From Methanobacteriota archaeon (GTDB taxonomy: Archaea > Thermoplasmatota > DTKX01 > VGTL01), in NCBI GenBank assembly GCA_016874675.1, contig VGTL01000025.1, forward strand, positions 1-34,094: a stretch of 34,094 bases of DNA, written 5' to 3'. Both the position numbers and the translations under genes were made by a program. Under the pieces are notes generated by a model. That model was not told the origin of the DNA, ran no database searches, and worked only from the letters and a program-made list of their open reading frames with translations. Shown here piece by piece: positions 34,028 through 34,094 of the stretch. Position 1 is the first letter of the stretch, and each line of letters starts with the position of its first letter.

Positions 34028-34094
34028 GGAAATGATAGGGTTGGACATACACAAGAAGAATTGTTGGGCAACGGTTTTGGATGAAAGCGGGAAT
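34026..34094 (+). CDS. IS110-family transposase, N-terminal fragment (3' partial)
   Basis: The last 23 codons of the window read MEMIGLDIHKKNCWATVLDE then three more residues. GLDIHKK-WAxVLDE is the start of the RuvC-like DEDD catalytic domain of IS110-family transposases; the Asp in GLDIHK is the first catalytic residue. ATG 34032 is an alternative start two codons later. The gene continues beyond the window. IS110 enzymes work with a structured guide (bridge) RNA encoded in a non-coding end of the element; only ~50 bp lies between the start and the palindromic repeat, so that RNA is either on the other side or the repeat is part of the element. Confidence 0.75.
   Translation, partial: MEMIGLDIHKKNCWATVLDESGN

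Overview
The window looks like chromosomal DNA of a high-GC archaeon. The evidence is a complete DNA topoisomerase VI pair (B then A), a Hel308 helicase next to the KEOPS subunit Cgi121, TATA-type promoters that are often leaderless, an archaeal PGF-CTERM surface-anchor signal, and many large PKD, cadherin-like and PPC-domain surface proteins. A member of Thermoplasmatota or a related euryarchaeal lineage fits best, but this is an inference from gene content. No rRNA, tRNA or CRISPR array was seen.

Layout. (1) 2-5952, plus strand: two adjacent single-pass membrane proteins with Ig-like outer parts. Both carry a similar roadblock/longin-like domain on the predicted cytoplasmic side. The second also holds an AT-rich, foreign-looking domain and a large unrecognised C-terminal module. 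(2) 5953-6294: gene-poor gap ending in a 7-bp tandem repeat. (3) 6295-8798, minus: a three-gene operon of a 53-aa protein, a DndD-like SMC/Rad50-type ATPase and a 118-aa protein, with no DndA, B or C nearby. (4) 8953-10260, minus: an AAA/DUF4143 ATPase behind a TATA box and a perfect 13-bp inverted repeat. (5) 10347-13077, minus: Hel308 and Cgi121. (6) 13133-13358: a large palindromic element with perfect 51-bp arms. (7) 13434-15680, plus: a five-PKD surface protein with PGF-CTERM tail, convergent with 15727-18309, minus, an inverted-topology membrane protein with one PKD domain. (8) 18462-28204, minus: three large paralogous surface proteins (PPC domains, then cadherin/PKD-like repeats, then a C-terminal anchor). 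(9) 28495-33158, plus: top6B-top6A, with top6A interrupted by a 492-aa LAGLIDADG intein at the Toprim active site. (10) 33272-33793: an ESCRT-III/Snf7-like coiled-coil protein with a probable frameshift at its start. (11) 33797-34094: a second copy of the palindromic element followed by the first 23 codons of an IS110-family transposase.

Two themes run through the window. One is cell-surface biology: six large extracytoplasmic proteins, two of which place trafficking-type domains inside the cell, plus an ESCRT-III-like gene. The other is a family of purine-rich 7- and 8-bp repeats arranged as long inverted repeats between genes. Two of these palindromes, 20.7 kb apart, share an identical 71-bp block. 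Five minus-strand genes place their TATA box about 27 nt upstream of the start codon, which I used to choose starts.
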